The translations under genes and the position numbers were made by a program. 64,000 nt of DNA, taken from contig NZ_VILB01000011.1 of NCBI RefSeq assembly GCF_009712035.1, positions 695,281-759,280 on the forward strand, read 5' to 3'. Below the pieces are notes generated by a model, which had not been told where the DNA came from, did not search any database, and saw only the letters and a program-made list of their open reading frames with translations. The number at the start of each line of letters is the position of its first letter. The stretch's first letter is position 1. This document shows, one piece after another, positions 35,810 through 48,700 of the stretch. Source of the DNA: Anabaena sp. UHCC 0187. Its GTDB lineage: Bacteria; Cyanobacteriota; Cyanobacteriia; Cyanobacteriales; Nostocaceae.

Positions 35810-37732
35810 TTACCGGAGTAATTGACTTCTAACTCCATTAGTGACAACATCTTTTTTTTCTGTATTAGGTAATAAAGCAATATCAATTAAAGGTAATTTG
35901 ATAATTACTGTTGTTCCTTGATTTAAACCCAAACTCTCTAAGGTAATTTTACCACCCATGAGTTCAATTAAATTTCGAGAAATTGCTAAACCCAATCCAG
36001 TTCCTTCAAACTTGCGGGTAGTTGTGCCATCAACCATGACAAAGGGACGAAATAGTTTACCCTGTTCTCCAGGATCAATACCAATTCCTGTATCTTTAAT
36101 AGACACTAAAACATGAGGTTGGTAATCATTTTGATTAATACTTGTGGTGACTTGAATACTACCTTCATCGGTGAATTTAGTGGCGTTACCAATAATATTA
36201 ATTAGCACTTGCTTTAGTTTTCCAGTATCAGCTTTAATGGGAATAGGTTTATCACCTATGTCACAAATTAATTGCAGTCCTTGATGTTGAACATTAACTG
36301 ATTGTAAGTTAATTACTTCTAACAATAATTGCCGTAAATCTAAAGGGACTGTAATTACAGAAAGTTTACCAGCTTCTATTTTAGAAATATCCAGTAAATC
36401 ATTAATAATACCTAATAAATGAATTGCTGTATCATCGGCTTTTTTCAGAAATTCTAATTCTTCTTCTCTGTCATCACATAAACCATCCCGCACCAAGCGC
36501 ACACAGTTAATAATGATATTTAGTGGGTTTCTTAATTCATGAGAAGTTGTGGCTAAAAATTGACTTTTTACTTGATTAGCTGATTTAGCTTCTTTCCAGG
36601 CCATTTCTAATTCTTCAGCCCAATCTTTCAGTCTTTCTACCATTTGATCTAATGCTTGTGCTAGTTGGTTAAATTCCCGAATTTTGAAGTTGCGCGGAAT
36701 GGGTTGGGCTGCGTGGTGACTATGAAGATTAATAGCATAGTCGCGGAGTTCTTCCACAGGACCTGCTAAATAAGGAACTAAATACAATGATGCTAATAAA
36801 CTTGCACCAATTAAACCAACTGTTAAGACAATGAGAATTAGTTTAATTTCTTCTAAACCAAATAGGGCATTTTCTACAGTTGTAACTGCTAGTACAATCC
36901 ATCTTTGTGATGGTTTTGTAGTTATAGGTTTAACAGTAGCTGTATAACCTGCAACCAGTTCTTGACCTTTTGAAAAGGACAAATCACTAGAATTATTATG
37001 TCCCTCCATAGCACTTTTAACTATGGCTTGTAGTCTTTCTACATCGGAATAGTTTTTGATATTAGTCCCGATTCTTTCTGGTGATGGGTGAGCTAAAACT
37101 CTACCATCTTCAGCAATGACTACCAAAAAACCAGTCAGTGATCCTGGATGATTGGGATTTTGTTGATACAATGTAGTTTTAATACTTAATCGGTAAGCTA
37201 AATTACCACGTTGATTAGAAACCGGAATTGATAAAAACAACTGGAGTTGACTTTGTTTGTCTTTTTTGCCAGTTTTTCCAGGTTGGGATGGTAATATAAA
37301 TTGAATATCAACGTTGTCATTGGTAGGAGATAATCCTGATGGGGTAATTTCTTGATCACCACAACTACTAGCAATTATGTCACCTTTTTTAATCCGGGTA
37401 ACTTGTAGACAATCAATTTGAGTTGGTAGTTGTTTTTTTAGTTGGTTAAGAAATTGTTGAATTTGAATAGATGAACCAGACTGAATTACTTTTGTCTGAC
37501 TGGCTGTAATTAAATTAGAACGTAAAGCTGCAATATCATCACTAATTTTTTCTCCTTTATTAACCGCACTTTCTGTTAAATTTTGTCGAGCCGTATTTAA
37601 CAAACTAGAACGGGCTTTATTCAGGGCGACTATTTCCCCTGTCAATAAAACTGGGACAAATACTAGCAGTATTCTTGTTACTAAAATTCTTCTAAATGAC
37701 GATTGACGAGATTTAGCCATTGTTTGTCTCAC
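35810..37732 (-). CDS. Membrane sensor histidine kinase with extracytoplasmic Cache-like domain
   Basis: The protein has 640 residues from a GTG start; the ATG at residue 5 (37720) is an equally good start. Two membrane helices (about 16-34 and 297-320) enclose an extracytoplasmic sensor of some 260 residues with double-Cache-like strands (GFLVVIAEDGRVLAHP). A HAMP linker (about 320-375) follows. The HisKA helix pair has the phosphoacceptor His near 398 in TTSHELRNPL. The HATPase domain has N, G1 and G2 boxes ([23 protein letters not shown]). There is no receiver domain, so phosphate must pass to a separate regulator. No response regulator is directly adjacent. The signal sensed is unknown; the sensor type usually binds small organic ligands. 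Confidence 0.9.
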   Translation of the reverse strand: MRQTMAKSRQSSFRRILVTRILLVFVPVLLTGEIVALNKARSSLLNTARQNLTESAVNKGEKISDDIAALRSNLITASQTKVIQSGSSIQIQQFLNQLKKQLPTQIDCLQVTRIKKGDIIASSCGDQEITPSGLSPTNDNVDIQFILPSQPGKTGKKDKQSQLQLFLSIPVSNQRGNLAYRLSIKTTLYQQNPNHPGSLTGFLVVIAEDGRVLAHPSPERIGTNIKNYSDVERLQAIVKSAMEGHNNSSDLSFSKGQELVAGYTATVKPITTKPSQRWIVLAVTTVENALFGLEEIKLILIVLTVGLIGASLLASLYLVPYLAGPVEELRDYAINLHSHHAAQPIPRNFKIREFNQLAQALDQMVERLKDWAEELEMAWKEAKSANQVKSQFLATTSHELRNPLNIIINCVRLVRDGLCDDREEELEFLKKADDTAIHLLGIINDLLDISKIEAGKLSVITVPLDLRQLLLEVINLQSVNVQHQGLQLICDIGDKPIPIKADTGKLKQVLINIIGNATKFTDEGSIQVTTSINQNDYQPHVLVSIKDTGIGIDPGEQGKLFRPFVMVDGTTTRKFEGTGLGLAISRNLIELMGGKITLESLGLNQGTTVIIKLPLIDIALLPNTEKKDVVTNGVRSQLLR

Positions 37733-38068
37733 TTCGCATCTTCAAACCACAATAACCAAGATATGCAATTACACTAGCCAAAGGAGACATTTTATAACTC
37801 TGATGATAAATTTACTATTAAAGTAATTTGCTAAGGAAGAAACGAGGAAACAGGTAAGAATTAAAAATTTTAAAAAAGTTTCTACCAATTATCAGTTCAT
37901 GGAGTTATTAGTCTTTCGTAAGAATAAACATGATATACCAAAATTCATAAAATGTAGATTAAATAATGACTGTTGTTGCATATCAATATTGATGGTGTAA
38001 AATTTATCAACATTGTCTTGCAGCTAGAGATTCTTGGTAAATTCACACACTAACAAAACAACCCAATC
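37733..38068. other. Intergenic region without recognisable gene
   Basis: This 336-base AT-rich stretch lies between divergent genes. I see no ORF, strong hairpin or repeat. It should hold the promoters of the kinase and of the RibD-like gene. Confidence 0.6.
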
Positions 38069-38764
38069 ATGGAACATCGTCCTCATACCACAGTAGTTTT
38101 AGCCATGAGTGCTGATGGCAAAATAGCAGATGTCAGCCGATCACCGGCTCGGTTTGGCTCAGTGGCTGATAAAGCCCACCTGGAGAAACAAATTGCTGCC
38201 TCTGATGCCGTTTTATTTGGTGCTGGTACTCTTCGTGCTTACGGTACAACAATGACCATATCAAAGCCAATACTCTTGCAACAAAGAACAATAGTAAATA
38301 AGCATCCCCAGCCAGTTCATATAGTGATTTCCCATTCTGCCAACCTGAATCCGGACATTAAATTTTTTCAACAACCAGTGAGACGTTGGCTCTTGACAAC
38401 CTCTTTAGGATCTGATTTTTGGCAAAAAAGATCAGAGTTTGAGCAAGTTTTAGTATTTGAAACTCCTACAGGAGAAATTGACATTCTGGCAGCTTTAAAA
38501 TATTTAACAAGTTTACAAATTCACCGTCTAGCTATTTTGGGAGGAGGACAATTAGTGGCATCTTTCCTAGAATCTGATTTAATTGATGAAATCTGGCTAA
38601 CTATTTGTCCACTAATTTTAGGAGGTAATACCGCTCCCTCACCTGTAGCCGGGACAGGATTTTTATCTAATCTTGCGCCTAAGTTACAATTATTAGAAGT
38701 ATCTATGGTAGAGCAAGAAGTTTTTTTGCACTATCGCCTGCAAAAAGATGCTGAGATAGATTAA
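38069..38764 (+). CDS. RibD C-terminal / dihydrofolate-reductase-like reductase
   Basis: The 231-residue protein corresponds to the reductase half of RibD. It begins TTVVLAMSADGKIAD, the usual RibD_C start, and has the NADPH-binding stretch LAILGGGQLVASFLE with the LTICPLILGG motif. In riboflavin synthesis this domain reduces the ribosyl side chain of the pyrimidine intermediate. The deaminase half is absent, so the protein is either a stand-alone pyrimidine reductase or a paralogue with another substrate. The next gene starts 45 bases later on the same strand. The ATG start is clear. Confidence 0.85.
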   Translation: MEHRPHTTVVLAMSADGKIADVSRSPARFGSVADKAHLEKQIAASDAVLFGAGTLRAYGTTMTISKPILLQQRTIVNKHPQPVHIVISHSANLNPDIKFFQQPVRRWLLTTSLGSDFWQKRSEFEQVLVFETPTGEIDILAALKYLTSLQIHRLAILGGGQLVASFLESDLIDEIWLTICPLILGGNTAPSPVAGTGFLSNLAPKLQLLEVSMVEQEVFLHYRLQKDAEID

Positions 38765-38809
38765 CCTAGTTAAAGCTTTTGCTCATTTTTAGATATTGAC
38801 AACCACACA

Positions 38810-39979
38810 ATGATAAAAGAACACAAACCTCACTATTCTCTTGTTTGGACACACACAATCGCCGATATTCCCCAATCAGCTTGGGATGCTTTAGCGATGC
38901 CATTAAAAACCCCTTTTTTAGAATGGGATTGGTTGCACAATTTGGAAATATCTCACAGTGTTACCGCCAATGCAGGTTGGTTGCCAAATCACTTGATTAT
39001 GTGGCGAGATAAAACTTTAATTGCCGCCGCTCCATTATATTTAAAAGGACATAGCCAGGGAGAATTTGTCTTTGATCAGCAGTGGGCAGAATTAGCATCT
39101 CGCTTAGGAATAGAGTATTATCCAAAACTCTTAGGAATGACACCATTTACCCCTGTGGAGGGCTATCGGTTTTTAATTGCTCCCGGAGAAGATGAAGAAG
39201 AAATTACAGCCTTGATGCTCCATGAAATTGATAGTTTTTGTGTGAAAAATCGCATTTCTGGCTGTCATTTTCTCTATACTGATCCGCAATGGCGACCGAT
39301 TTTAGAACGACAGGGTTTTACAACTTGGTTACATCATAGTTATATTTGGGAAAACGCTAATTTTCAAACTTTTGATAATTACTTAACTGGATTTAATGCC
39401 AATCAAAGACGCAATATTAAACGGGAACGCAAAGCTGTAGAAAAAGCAGGTTTAAAAATACAAGCATTAACAGGGGAGGAAATTCCTAACTCTATGTTTC
39501 CATTAATGTATGATTTCTATGCTGATACCTGCGATAAGTTTGGTTGGTGGGGTAGTAAGTATTTAACAAAGAATTTTTTTGAACAGTTACACCATAATTA
39601 TCGTCATCGGGTCGTGTTTTTTGCCGCTTACAACGAACAAGATCAACGTCAACCTGTGGGAATGTCCTTTTGTTTATTTAAAGAAGATCAACTATATGGC
39701 CGTTATTGGGGGAGTTTTCAAGAAATAGATTGCTTGCATTTTGATGCTTGTTATTATGCACCAATTGAATGGGCGATCGCTCACGGTATCCAAAATTTTG
39801 ATCCTGGTGCTGGTGGTAGACATAAAAAACGCCGGGGTTTTCCTGCGACCCCTAATCACAGCCTCCACCGCTTTTACAACAACCGTTTAGGACAAATTAT
39901 TCTGCCTTGGATTCGGGAAGTAAATCAAATGGAACAACAAGAAATAAATACCATTAATGCAGAGTTACCTTTTAAGTAG
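38810..39979 (+). CDS. FemAB-related / GNAT-fold acyltransferase (COG3146-like)
   Basis: The 389-residue protein resembles the group described as peptidoglycan-biosynthesis-like acyltransferases of the FemAB/GNAT fold. The conserved signs are TPFLEWDWLHNLE (about 33-45), NANQRRNIKRERKAVEKAG (about 198-216), YGRYWGS, FDACYY and the C-terminal FDPGAGGRHKKRRGF. These are positions typical of the family. The acyl donor and acceptor are not known; an aminoacyl or acyl transfer is inferred. It lies 45 bases after the RibD-like gene and may be in the same transcript. Confidence 0.85.
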   Translation: MIKEHKPHYSLVWTHTIADIPQSAWDALAMPLKTPFLEWDWLHNLEISHSVTANAGWLPNHLIMWRDKTLIAAAPLYLKGHSQGEFVFDQQWAELASRLGIEYYPKLLGMTPFTPVEGYRFLIAPGEDEEEITALMLHEIDSFCVKNRISGCHFLYTDPQWRPILERQGFTTWLHHSYIWENANFQTFDNYLTGFNANQRRNIKRERKAVEKAGLKIQALTGEEIPNSMFPLMYDFYADTCDKFGWWGSKYLTKNFFEQLHHNYRHRVVFFAAYNEQDQRQPVGMSFCLFKEDQLYGRYWGSFQEIDCLHFDACYYAPIEWAIAHGIQNFDPGAGGRHKKRRGFPATPNHSLHRFYNNRLGQIILPWIREVNQMEQQEINTINAELPFK

Positions 39980-40164
39980 TGAGGAAATAGATCCCCGGCT
40001 TCTTCAAGAAGTCGGGAATCTAGATATTATAAATAATCTCCTGCCACCAAAAAGAAAGAATATCGTCTGACTAAAAATATTAGGCAAGCAATATTTGAGA
40101 AAAATGCGATACAACAATTACACTAGAGATGTAATTTAAAAATACCGTCTCCATAAATTTACTT

Positions 40165-40560
40165 TTGACAACGCGTATGGATTTACTGCTTGAAGATTTG
40201 ACAGCAATTGATGATAAACTTTCTCACCGTCATATTGATCTTGACCCCAAAGGCTATTTCATCATTTACATAGACCACAATGAAAGATTAATTTATGCAA
40301 AGCACTTCACTAATGTCATTAATGAACGTGGTTTAGCAGTAGATCCTGAAACAGGTCAGGTGATTCCTGTCCGTGGTAAGGTAGAAAGAACCTACACAAC
40401 AGTATTTAGTGGCCGTACAGCCAAAGAACTGTGTATTAAGATTTTTGAAGAAACTCCAGATTGTCCTGTAACTTTCTTAGATCATGCAGCCTACTTAGGT
40501 AGAGAATTTGTTCGCGCTGAAATGGCTTTAGTCTCAGGTAAAGAGTACATTCAAGATTAG
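40165..40560 (+). CDS. DUF4346-type cyanobacterial protein
   Basis: The protein has 131 residues from a TTG at 40165, or 127 from the ATG at 40177 (MDLLLEDL), which I prefer. The sequence has a compact alpha/beta character with DPKGYFIIYIDHNERLIYA and FLDHAAYLGREFVRAEMAL. I recognise it as the DUF4346 family, which is found largely in cyanobacteria and has no assigned function that I know. It is not linked to its neighbours by spacing: 185 bases lie before it and 167 after it. Confidence 0.8.
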   Translation: MTTRMDLLLEDLTAIDDKLSHRHIDLDPKGYFIIYIDHNERLIYAKHFTNVINERGLAVDPETGQVIPVRGKVERTYTTVFSGRTAKELCIKIFEETPDCPVTFLDHAAYLGREFVRAEMALVSGKEYIQD

Positions 40561-40727
40561 ATAGAGTATTGGTGATTAGGAATTGCTCGGTTATTAACTA
40601 CCCAATCCCTACTTACCTTTACCTGAAAGAAGAAAAAAAATAATACATTTCCATATTTTTAATTTTTTTCAAAAAGCTGATTAAAGCTAGAAAACCGTCT
40701 TGATTAATTAAGTAACAAAATTGCAAC

Positions 40728-43700
40728 ATGAAAGAACCATTGCATAATGATGAAGCTGCAAGAATAGAAGCACTTTTACAGTACAAAATTCTTGATACTG
40801 CACCAGAAGCCGCCTTTGATGATTTAACTCGTTTAGCTGCCTATATTTGTGGAACTCCTATAGCCTTAGTAAGTTTAATTGATACAAACCGCCAATGGTT
40901 TAAATCTAAAGTCGGTTTAGAGGCACTAGAAACACCTCGTGATATTGCCTTTTGTACCCACGCTATTTGCCAAAAAGATGTTTTTATTGTTCCCGATGCT
41001 AGTATTGACGAAAGATTTGCAACTAACCCTTTGGTGACATCCGCGCCTAATATCCGGTTTTATGCAGGTGTACCTTTAATTGATGCTGAGGGTTATGGAT
41101 TAGGAACATTGTGTGTAATTGATGATGCCCCCAGGGAACTCACGGCTGAACAACTGGAAGCTTTAAAGATATTAGGTCGCCAAGTCATTAAGCAGCTAGA
41201 ACTGCGACGCAATTTAAACAGCTTACTCCTGGCAAACAAGGAACGTCAACAACAACAAAAATCCCATAAACAATTTTTTATTAAAATTACCTGCTGCTTT
41301 GGTTTGGCATCATCAATTTTAGCAATGATTGGTATATTTTCTTATCAAAATATTAAAGGATTTATTAATATTAGCAATCAGCAAAAACAAACATTAGAAC
41401 GAATTAATACTCAATCAGATTTATCATTCTATATTAAGCAAGCTGAAAATGAACAAAAGAATTATATGCTGAGTGGAGAACAAGTTCATTTACAGACTTA
41501 TAACCAAGCAGTTATTAAAATTAATCAAGAAATTGAAAATCTGAAAAAGTTAAAAGTAACCGAACCAAAAGCAAAAAAACAAATTGCCATCATAGAATCA
41601 CAGATAGCAATAAAAATCTATAAAATCAAGGAAAATATTGATTTACGCCAGAAGAATACTCCAGAAATAGCCTTGCAAATTTTCCTTACTAATCAGAAAA
41701 AAAATAGCACTAATTATATATATAATCAAATCAATGATCTTAATAAAAATGACAAAAAACTACTTCAACAACAGTCTATAGAATTAACTACTCATACACA
41801 CAACATGATCCTTGCATTAGCGATAGCTATCAGTTTGTGTGTGATGATTCTCATCATAATTTACTACCTAATATATCGTGAAATCACTACTCGCAAATTT
41901 ATAGAAGCATCTCTGAAAAAAGAGCGGAACTTTATTTCTAGTGTTCTCGATACAGCCAATGTTTTAGTTATGGTTCTTGATTCCCAAGGGCAAATTGTCC
42001 GCTTTAATCGAGCCTGTGAACAAACTACTGGTTACACCCTAGATGAAGTTCTAGGACGATGTTTTTGGAATCTATTTTTAACCGATCAAGATAAGCCATC
42101 AATTCAAGCTATTTTTGAGCAGATAAAATTAGATAAAAGACCAAAAGAATATGAAACTTGCTGGATTACAAGAGATGGAAAACCGAGACTAATTGTTTGG
42201 TCAAATACCATTCTCCTTGATAATGAAAAGCAAATAGAATACATTGTGAGTACAGGGATAGATATTACTGAGAGCAGGCAGGCTGAAGATTCTCTACAAC
42301 AACAACTAACAGCCATAGAAGCAGCAAGCGATGGTATCAGTATCATTGATAATGATGGTAAATATATTTATTTAAATAGCTCTTATCTAAAGATATTTGG
42401 ATATAGTCATAACTCCGAACTTATGGGGAAAATATGGGAACATTGGAAAAATCAAGCACAGATTACATGGTTTGATACTCATGTACTTCCCCTACTAATA
42501 GAAAATGGTTATTGGCATGGTGAAACAACAGCTAAAAGAAAAGATGGCAGTATATTTACCCAAGAAATTTCTTTAACACGGCTCAAATCTGGGGGCATGA
42601 TTTGTGTCTGTCGTGATATTAGCGAACGCAAACAAGCTGAACAATATCTCAGTTTTCAATATGCTGTGACTAGTGCTTTAGCAGGATCTAAAAATATTCA
42701 GAATGCCAGTCATCGCACCTTAAAAGCAATTTGTCAAACTTTGGATTGGGATTGGGGGGAAATTTGGGTTATAGACAAGTCAGAAAATATTCTGCGATGT
42801 CTAGATATCTGGTATGAATCATCTTCAGAATTTAACCAGTTTGAAGATATCACCAGACAAACCACTTTTACCCCAGGGATTGGACTACCTGGAAATATTT
42901 TATCTAAATTTAAGCCAGTGTGGATTACCAATATTTGTAATGAGGAGAATTTTCTGCGAAGGGAAATTGCTACTCAAATAGGATTACAAACAGCTTTTGG
43001 TTTTCCTATTCGTGGTGGTAATACAAACATTGGTGTCATGGTTTTCTTTAGCAAAAATATTCAGAAAGAAAATGTAGATTTGCTGACGGGAATGATGTCT
43101 ATTGGCAACCAAATAGGCCAATTCATTAAGCGGAAGCAGGCAGAAGAAGAACTAAACCTGCAAAACTTACAATCGCAATTATTATCCGATATCACCCTCA
43201 AAATCCGCGACTCTTTACAAATTGACGATATTCTCCAAACTAGCGTTACCGAAGTTCAAAGGCTGCTAAAATCTGATCGTGTCCTCATCTTAGAGTTTGA
43301 AGCTAATGGCTCTTTAACTGCATTAAAAGAAGCATTGGTTCCCGGTATCCCTGTTGTCATGGGAGAAAATATTGTTGATACTTGTTTTGCAGAAGATCAT
43401 GCTCAAAAATATCGGCAAGGATGGATAACTAGTATTAATGATATTGAAAAAGCCAACATCGAACCTTGTTACCGAGAATTATTAGAAAGATTTCAAATCA
43501 AAGCTAACCTTGTGATTCCTATTTTTCTCAAAGATGAATTTTGGGGATTGTTGGTTGCTCATCAATGCACTCAAAGCCGTAATTGGAATAGCTGGGAAAG
43601 AGAATTATTGCGATCTCTTGCTGATCAAATAGGTATTGCCTTAGCCCAAGCTAAACTACTAGAAGCAGAAATTATTCAACGTCAAGAACTAGAAATAGCT

Positions 43701-45683
43701 CGACACCAAGCTGAATTAGCATCTCAAGCTAAAAGTAGTTTTTTAGCAAATATGAGTCATGAAATCCGTACCCCAATGAATGCTGTTTTGGGCATGACTG
43801 GCTTACTATTAGAAACTCCCCTTAATCCAGAACAACAAGATTTTCTGGAAACAGTACGGATTAGTGGTGATGCTCTTTTGTCCCTGATTAACGAGATTTT
43901 GGATTTATCCAAGCTAGAAGCCGGGGAAATGATGCTAGAAACCCTAGATTTTGACCTATCTACTTGCATTGAAGAAATTTTAGAATTGTTAGCACCCCAA
44001 GCCCATAATAAGGGATTAGAAATAGCTGCTTTTATTCCTCGGAATATCCCCATTCACATTCAAGGAGATGCTAGTCGTCTTCGCCAAATTATCATGAATT
44101 TGATGAGCAACGCTATCAAGTTCACCAGCACAGGAGAAGTAGTTGTCCGCGTCAAATTAATCTCAGAAACCCATGATACAGCGACAATCCAATTTGCCGT
44201 TACAGATACAGGAATTGGGATTACTCGTGAAGATCAAAATAAACTTTTTCAACCCTTTACCCAAGTTGATGCTTCTATTACTCGCAAATATGGTGGCACA
44301 GGTTTAGGATTAGCAATTTGTCAAGAATTAGTAAATTTGATGGGTGGAGAAATTGGCATCACAAGTGAGATCGGCAAAGGATCTAAATTTTGGTTTGAGC
44401 TACCTTTTACTAAACAGTCTAAAGCTATTTCCGAAAATCAAGATTATCATATTCTCCATCAACGCCGCTTGTTAGTAGTAGATGACAATGCTACCAATCG
44501 GAAAATTCTCCACCACCAAGCTACCCGTTGGGGAATGGAAGTAGATGAGGTTGATTCCGCAATGGCAGGACTGGCAGCTTTACAAACAGCCGCCCAACAG
44601 CAAATTCCCTATGACATTGCCGTGATTGATATGCAAATGCCCGATGTAGATGGATTGACTTTAGGAATACAAATTAAGGAAAATCCAGCTATTGCTAATG
44701 TCCCTTTAATTATGCTAACTTCTACCAATCAAAGAGATGAAATAAAAAGGTCATTAGATATAGGATTTATCAGTTATTTAGTCAAACCTGTTAAGCCTTC
44801 TCGACTGCTTGACACTATCATGAGTATCCTAGGTAATCAATCAAAAATTAATAATTCTCAGATTCCTCTAAATGAATCACAACCACTAATAAACAATCAA
44901 AATAAATCTAAATTAAAATTACTATTGGCAGAAGATAATCTAGTTAATCAAAAAGTCTTCCTTAAACAACTGCAAAATTTAGGATATCAAGCTGATGCCG
45001 TAGCCAATGGTCAAGAAGTATTAGAATTATTAGATAAAATTCCCTACGACTTAATTTTTATGGATTGCCAAATGCCAATTCTCGATGGATTGGAAACTAC
45101 AAGAGAAATTCGTCGTCTGCCTCTAAATTCATTTGCTAAACATCAGCAACCTGTAGTAATTGCTATTACTGCTAATGCCATGAAAGAAGACCAAAAAATT
45201 TGTTTAGATGCAGGTATGGACGATTATTTAAGTAAACCAGTAGCTAAAGATAAATTAGCTGCTATATTAGAACGCTGGAGTCAGATCATATTGAAATCAC
45301 AGGAAATAATTATGGCTGAAGAAACAGATTTGATCACAGATAGCAGTAACTTTAATCTCCCCATTGACTGGAATTACCTACATAATATCTCAGACAACAA
45401 TACAGAATTTGAATTTGAGCTATTAGAAATGTTTGCAGATACTAGCCAATCTCATCTAGAAGCAATTAAAGCCGCGATTGCTACTAATGACTTCCAAAAA
45501 ATTGCTTGGGAAACCCATTATATCAAAGGTGCTAGTGCTAATATTGGTGCTACAACTATGCAGCAAGTAGCAGAAAAACTAGAAAAACTTAGTCAAGAAC
45601 AGAATTGTCAAGGTGCATCTGAGTTATTAACAGAATTAGTTGAATTCGTAAAGCAAATTCAAGCATTTTTAAATAACAAATAA
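40728..45683 (+). CDS. Very large hybrid histidine kinase: GAF-CHASE3-PAS-PAS-GAF-GAF-HisKA-HATPase-REC-REC-HPt
   Basis: The protein has 1651 residues. Order: N-terminal GAF (about 20-165); membrane helix (about 182-204); helical CHASE3-like extracytoplasmic region; second membrane helix (about 362-385); two PAS domains (about 400-640); two GAF domains (about 655-970). The kinase core follows, with the phosphoacceptor His near 1011 ([11 protein letters not shown]) and ATP-binding boxes (GTGLGLAI). Two receivers come next, with aspartates in [11 protein letters not shown] and [11 protein letters not shown], and then a C-terminal HPt domain with His1597 (THYIKG). It has all parts of an intramolecular His-Asp-His phosphorelay, including the exit HPt that could feed the regulators downstream. 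The GAF before a membrane region is an unusual N-terminal arrangement. The ligands are unknown. Confidence 0.93.
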   Translation: MKEPLHNDEAARIEALLQYKILDTAPEAAFDDLTRLAAYICGTPIALVSLIDTNRQWFKSKVGLEALETPRDIAFCTHAICQKDVFIVPDASIDERFATNPLVTSAPNIRFYAGVPLIDAEGYGLGTLCVIDDAPRELTAEQLEALKILGRQVIKQLELRRNLNSLLLANKERQQQQKSHKQFFIKITCCFGLASSILAMIGIFSYQNIKGFINISNQQKQTLERINTQSDLSFYIKQAENEQKNYMLSGEQVHLQTYNQAVIKINQEIENLKKLKVTEPKAKKQIAIIESQIAIKIYKIKENIDLRQKNTPEIALQIFLTNQKKNSTNYIYNQINDLNKNDKKLLQQQSIELTTHTHNMILALAIAISLCVMILIIIYYLIYREITTRKFIEASLKKERNFISSVLDTANVLVMVLDSQGQIVRFNRACEQTTGYTLDEVLGRCFWNLFLTDQDKPSIQAIFEQIKLDKRPKEYETCWITRDGKPRLIVWSNTILLDNEKQIEYIVSTGIDITESRQAEDSLQQQLTAIEAASDGISIIDNDGKYIYLNSSYLKIFGYSHNSELMGKIWEHWKNQAQITWFDTHVLPLLIENGYWHGETTAKRKDGSIFTQEISLTRLKSGGMICVCRDISERKQAEQYLSFQYAVTSALAGSKNIQNASHRTLKAICQTLDWDWGEIWVIDKSENILRCLDIWYESSSEFNQFEDITRQTTFTPGIGLPGNILSKFKPVWITNICNEENFLRREIATQIGLQTAFGFPIRGGNTNIGVMVFFSKNIQKENVDLLTGMMSIGNQIGQFIKRKQAEEELNLQNLQSQLLSDITLKIRDSLQIDDILQTSVTEVQRLLKSDRVLILEFEANGSLTALKEALVPGIPVVMGENIVDTCFAEDHAQKYRQGWITSINDIEKANIEPCYRELLERFQIKANLVIPIFLKDEFWGLLVAHQCTQSRNWNSWERELLRSLADQIGIALAQAKLLEAEIIQRQELEIARHQAELASQAKSSFLANMSHEIRTPMNAVLGMTGLLLETPLNPEQQDFLETVRISGDALLSLINEILDLSKLEAGEMMLETLDFDLSTCIEEILELLAPQAHNKGLEIAAFIPRNIPIHIQGDASRLRQIIMNLMSNAIKFTSTGEVVVRVKLISETHDTATIQFAVTDTGIGITREDQNKLFQPFTQVDASITRKYGGTGLGLAICQELVNLMGGEIGITSEIGKGSKFWFELPFTKQSKAISENQDYHILHQRRLLVVDDNATNRKILHHQATRWGMEVDEVDSAMAGLAALQTAAQQQIPYDIAVIDMQMPDVDGLTLGIQIKENPAIANVPLIMLTSTNQRDEIKRSLDIGFISYLVKPVKPSRLLDTIMSILGNQSKINNSQIPLNESQPLINNQNKSKLKLLLAEDNLVNQKVFLKQLQNLGYQADAVANGQEVLELLDKIPYDLIFMDCQMPILDGLETTREIRRLPLNSFAKHQQPVVIAITANAMKEDQKICLDAGMDDYLSKPVAKDKLAAILERWSQIILKSQEIIMAEETDLITDSSNFNLPIDWNYLHNISDNNTEFEFELLEMFADTSQSHLEAIKAAIATNDFQKIAWETHYIKGASANIGATTMQQVAEKLEKLSQEQNCQGASELLTELVEFVKQIQAFLNNK

Positions 45684-45766
45684 TTCTGATTTCCTAGTCA
45701 GGTCTTTTCCTCACTCTTACTTTTGACTAAAAAATTTGTTCCGCAAACCCTAACTAGGATATGTGA

Positions 45767-48700
45767 CTATTCTAATGGTATTAGGGAATACTCAACACAT
45801 AACTGGACAATTTTATCAAAGTGAAAATTATGAACTAAATCTGTTAAAGCCTTGGCCTGGTTTTTTTGTAGTTCAGGAATTTGAGATATTAATTCCATAG
45901 TTTGACTTTTGCTACATCTATTAGCAGACTTATATAATTGGAGAATCCATTCATTAGACATCATCTCTAAAGATAAAGATTGTTCTTCTTTTTTCTTCAT
46001 ATCTTTTGTCTTTTCTTCGTAAATATAACTAAGGTTCAAATGTTCAGCCAGTTTATTTAATAAAAATTCTTCTTGAAAAGGCTTATGAATAAAATCGTCG
46101 CAGCCTATAGATAATATCTCATTTCGCTGTTCCTCAAAGGCACTAGCAGTCAAAGCAATTATTTTAGTTGGTAACTGTGAAGATGAAATATTTTGCTTTT
46201 CTAAAGTGCGAATTTGCTTCGTTGCTTCGTAACCATCCATAACAGGCATCTGCATATCCATCAAAATTAGATGGGGTTGGTAACTCATCCATAAAGCAAT
46301 TCCTTCTTGTCCATTTTCAGCGTGATCAACATCAAATCCTAATGGTACAAGTAACTCCACTAAAAGTTGTCTACTATCACCATGATTTTCTACAATTAAT
46401 AATCGGTAATTTGGTTGTTCAGGTGCTAGGCTAATAATACGATTCTGAGGCAATTGGGCAGGAATATTTACTTTTTCAGTACAATCCACCTTGATATTAA
46501 ATCGAAATATACTTCCTTGATCAATAATACTCTCAATTGTGATCTCACCGCCCATCAACTTGACAAATTTTTGACTAATAGTTAATCCTAGTCCCGTTCC
46601 TTGGTGGGACTGAGCTATTTTAGTTTGCACAAAAGCATTAAATAATTGTGGAATATCTTCTGGGAAAATACCAGGACCTGTATCTTCTACTTCAAATGAT
46701 AAGGAAGTAGAAAGCATATCTTTTTGATCTTGATTTCCTGCTGTTCTGACACGGAGTGTTACTTGTCCTTGTTCAGTAAATTTAATGGCATTTCCTAGCA
46801 AATTTAGTAAAATTTGGCGAAGTTTGACTTCATCTGCGATGATATATTTGGGAAGATTTAGATCATAATCAAAAATGAGGTTTAATTGTTTTGATGCAGC
46901 TTTTAAACTTAATAAATCTTCCAAGTTTTTCAGTAAATAACATAAATCAAAACTTGCCGGATTGAGTTTAATTTTACCTATTTCAATCTTTGACATTTCC
47001 AATACGTCATTAATAAGTTTTAATAGGTGTTGTCCACTCTGGTTGATGATTTCCAGATGGGCCTGATTTTTTGGATTTAAGAGTGAATCACGACTCATTA
47101 ATTGAGTAAAGCCCATAATGGCATTGAGTGGAGTCCGCAGTTCGTGGCTCATATTAGCCAGAAACTCACTCTTAGCTTGGTTAGCTGATTCCGCAGCATC
47201 TTTGGCTTTTTGTAATTCTATTGATTGTTGTTGAATTTGATTAAATAACTTTGCTTGATGAAGTGCTATTCCCAATTGGTTACTAATTTGTGCAACAAGA
47301 TTAATTTCATTTTGTTTCCAAGAACGAGGAGCAGAGTTTTGATAAACTGCCAACAGTCCCCACAATTTGTCAGCCTTAAAAATTGGCACAACAATATATG
47401 CCTGAGCTGCAAATTTCTCGAATATATCTATATAGCAATTAGGAAAACCAGATTTGTAAATATTTTCAACGACAAATTTAGATTGATAAGATATTTCACT
47501 TACCTGAGTTTGTTGGAGATGAGCATCCGTAAACCAGTTATTTTTTAACTTATTCCAATCATCATTATAAATATTTTGTTGCACAACAACATCATGGCAT
47601 AATAAGGATTTCCAATCAGAACCAACTGCTTCAGAGACAAATTCACCACTCCAGTCAGAATGGAAGTAGTAAATAGCAACGCGATCACATTTTAATAATT
47701 CTCTAACTTCTTCTGTCGTAGCCCGGAATATTTGTTCAATATCCAACGTCTGCCGCATTCTTTCCACCACTCGCAGGGTTGCTCGTTGCTGTTGTAAACT
47801 TTCTTGTAAAGCAGTTTGTTGACGTTTGCGATCAGTGATATCTTCAGCTATACCTAGTAGGTATTTAAGATTTCCAGCTTCGTCAAAAATTGGTAATTTC
47901 TTAGTATGTAGAGTTCTGATTCCTTGATATCTGGTATGAATCACTTCTTCGGGAATATCTACAATGTTTTTCTTGGCTAATACTTCCCGATCTTTATCAT
48001 TAAAAAAATCTGCTTGCTCTGATGGAAAAAATTCATTATCTGTCTTACCGATTAATTCTTCTTGGGAATAGCCTAGTAGCTCTGCACCTGCTTTGTTAAG
48101 ACGAATAAATTTTAAATCATCTGCATTTTTAACAAATATCATATCAGGAATATTTTCAATAATAGAATCTAGAAATACCTGAGTTTCTCTAATTTCTTTT
48201 TCACTTTTTCTTAATTCTTCTTCTGCCTGTTGACGTTTAATCTCTGTTTGGTAGGCACTGATAAATTTACCAATACTTTGAGCCATTAATTCAATAATTT
48301 GTTGTTCATGACTTTCAAATTTTTCAGGTCTGGCATGAGTAGAAAAAAAACAAAGTGTACCATAAATTTTTCCATTTACCCAAATGGGCGTACCAATATA
48401 AGATTCTATTTTTAGGCTTTGGTAGAGTGAATGACAACGCATTTCTTCTATTTGTTGTACATGATGAAATGCAACTGTTTTTTGTTGATCAACTACTTTT
48501 CCACAATAAGCATCTGATAGATTGATTTGTAACCCAGTAACTAAGGAATCAAAGTCAGATTTAACAGCCAGAAATGAATAAATTTGATTATTAATTTGAC
48601 CAACTGCTCCTGCTGAAAATTCTAGGACTTGACAACCTGTATCTAAATAGTCGGTAAATAGTTCTTCAACATTATTAAAGTCAGCGATATTGATGCGATG

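Noticed and set aside
43757-44053. 98-codon minus-strand ORF inside the large hybrid kinase
   Set aside because: It is antisense to the conserved HisKA-HATPase core and shows no independent start signals.
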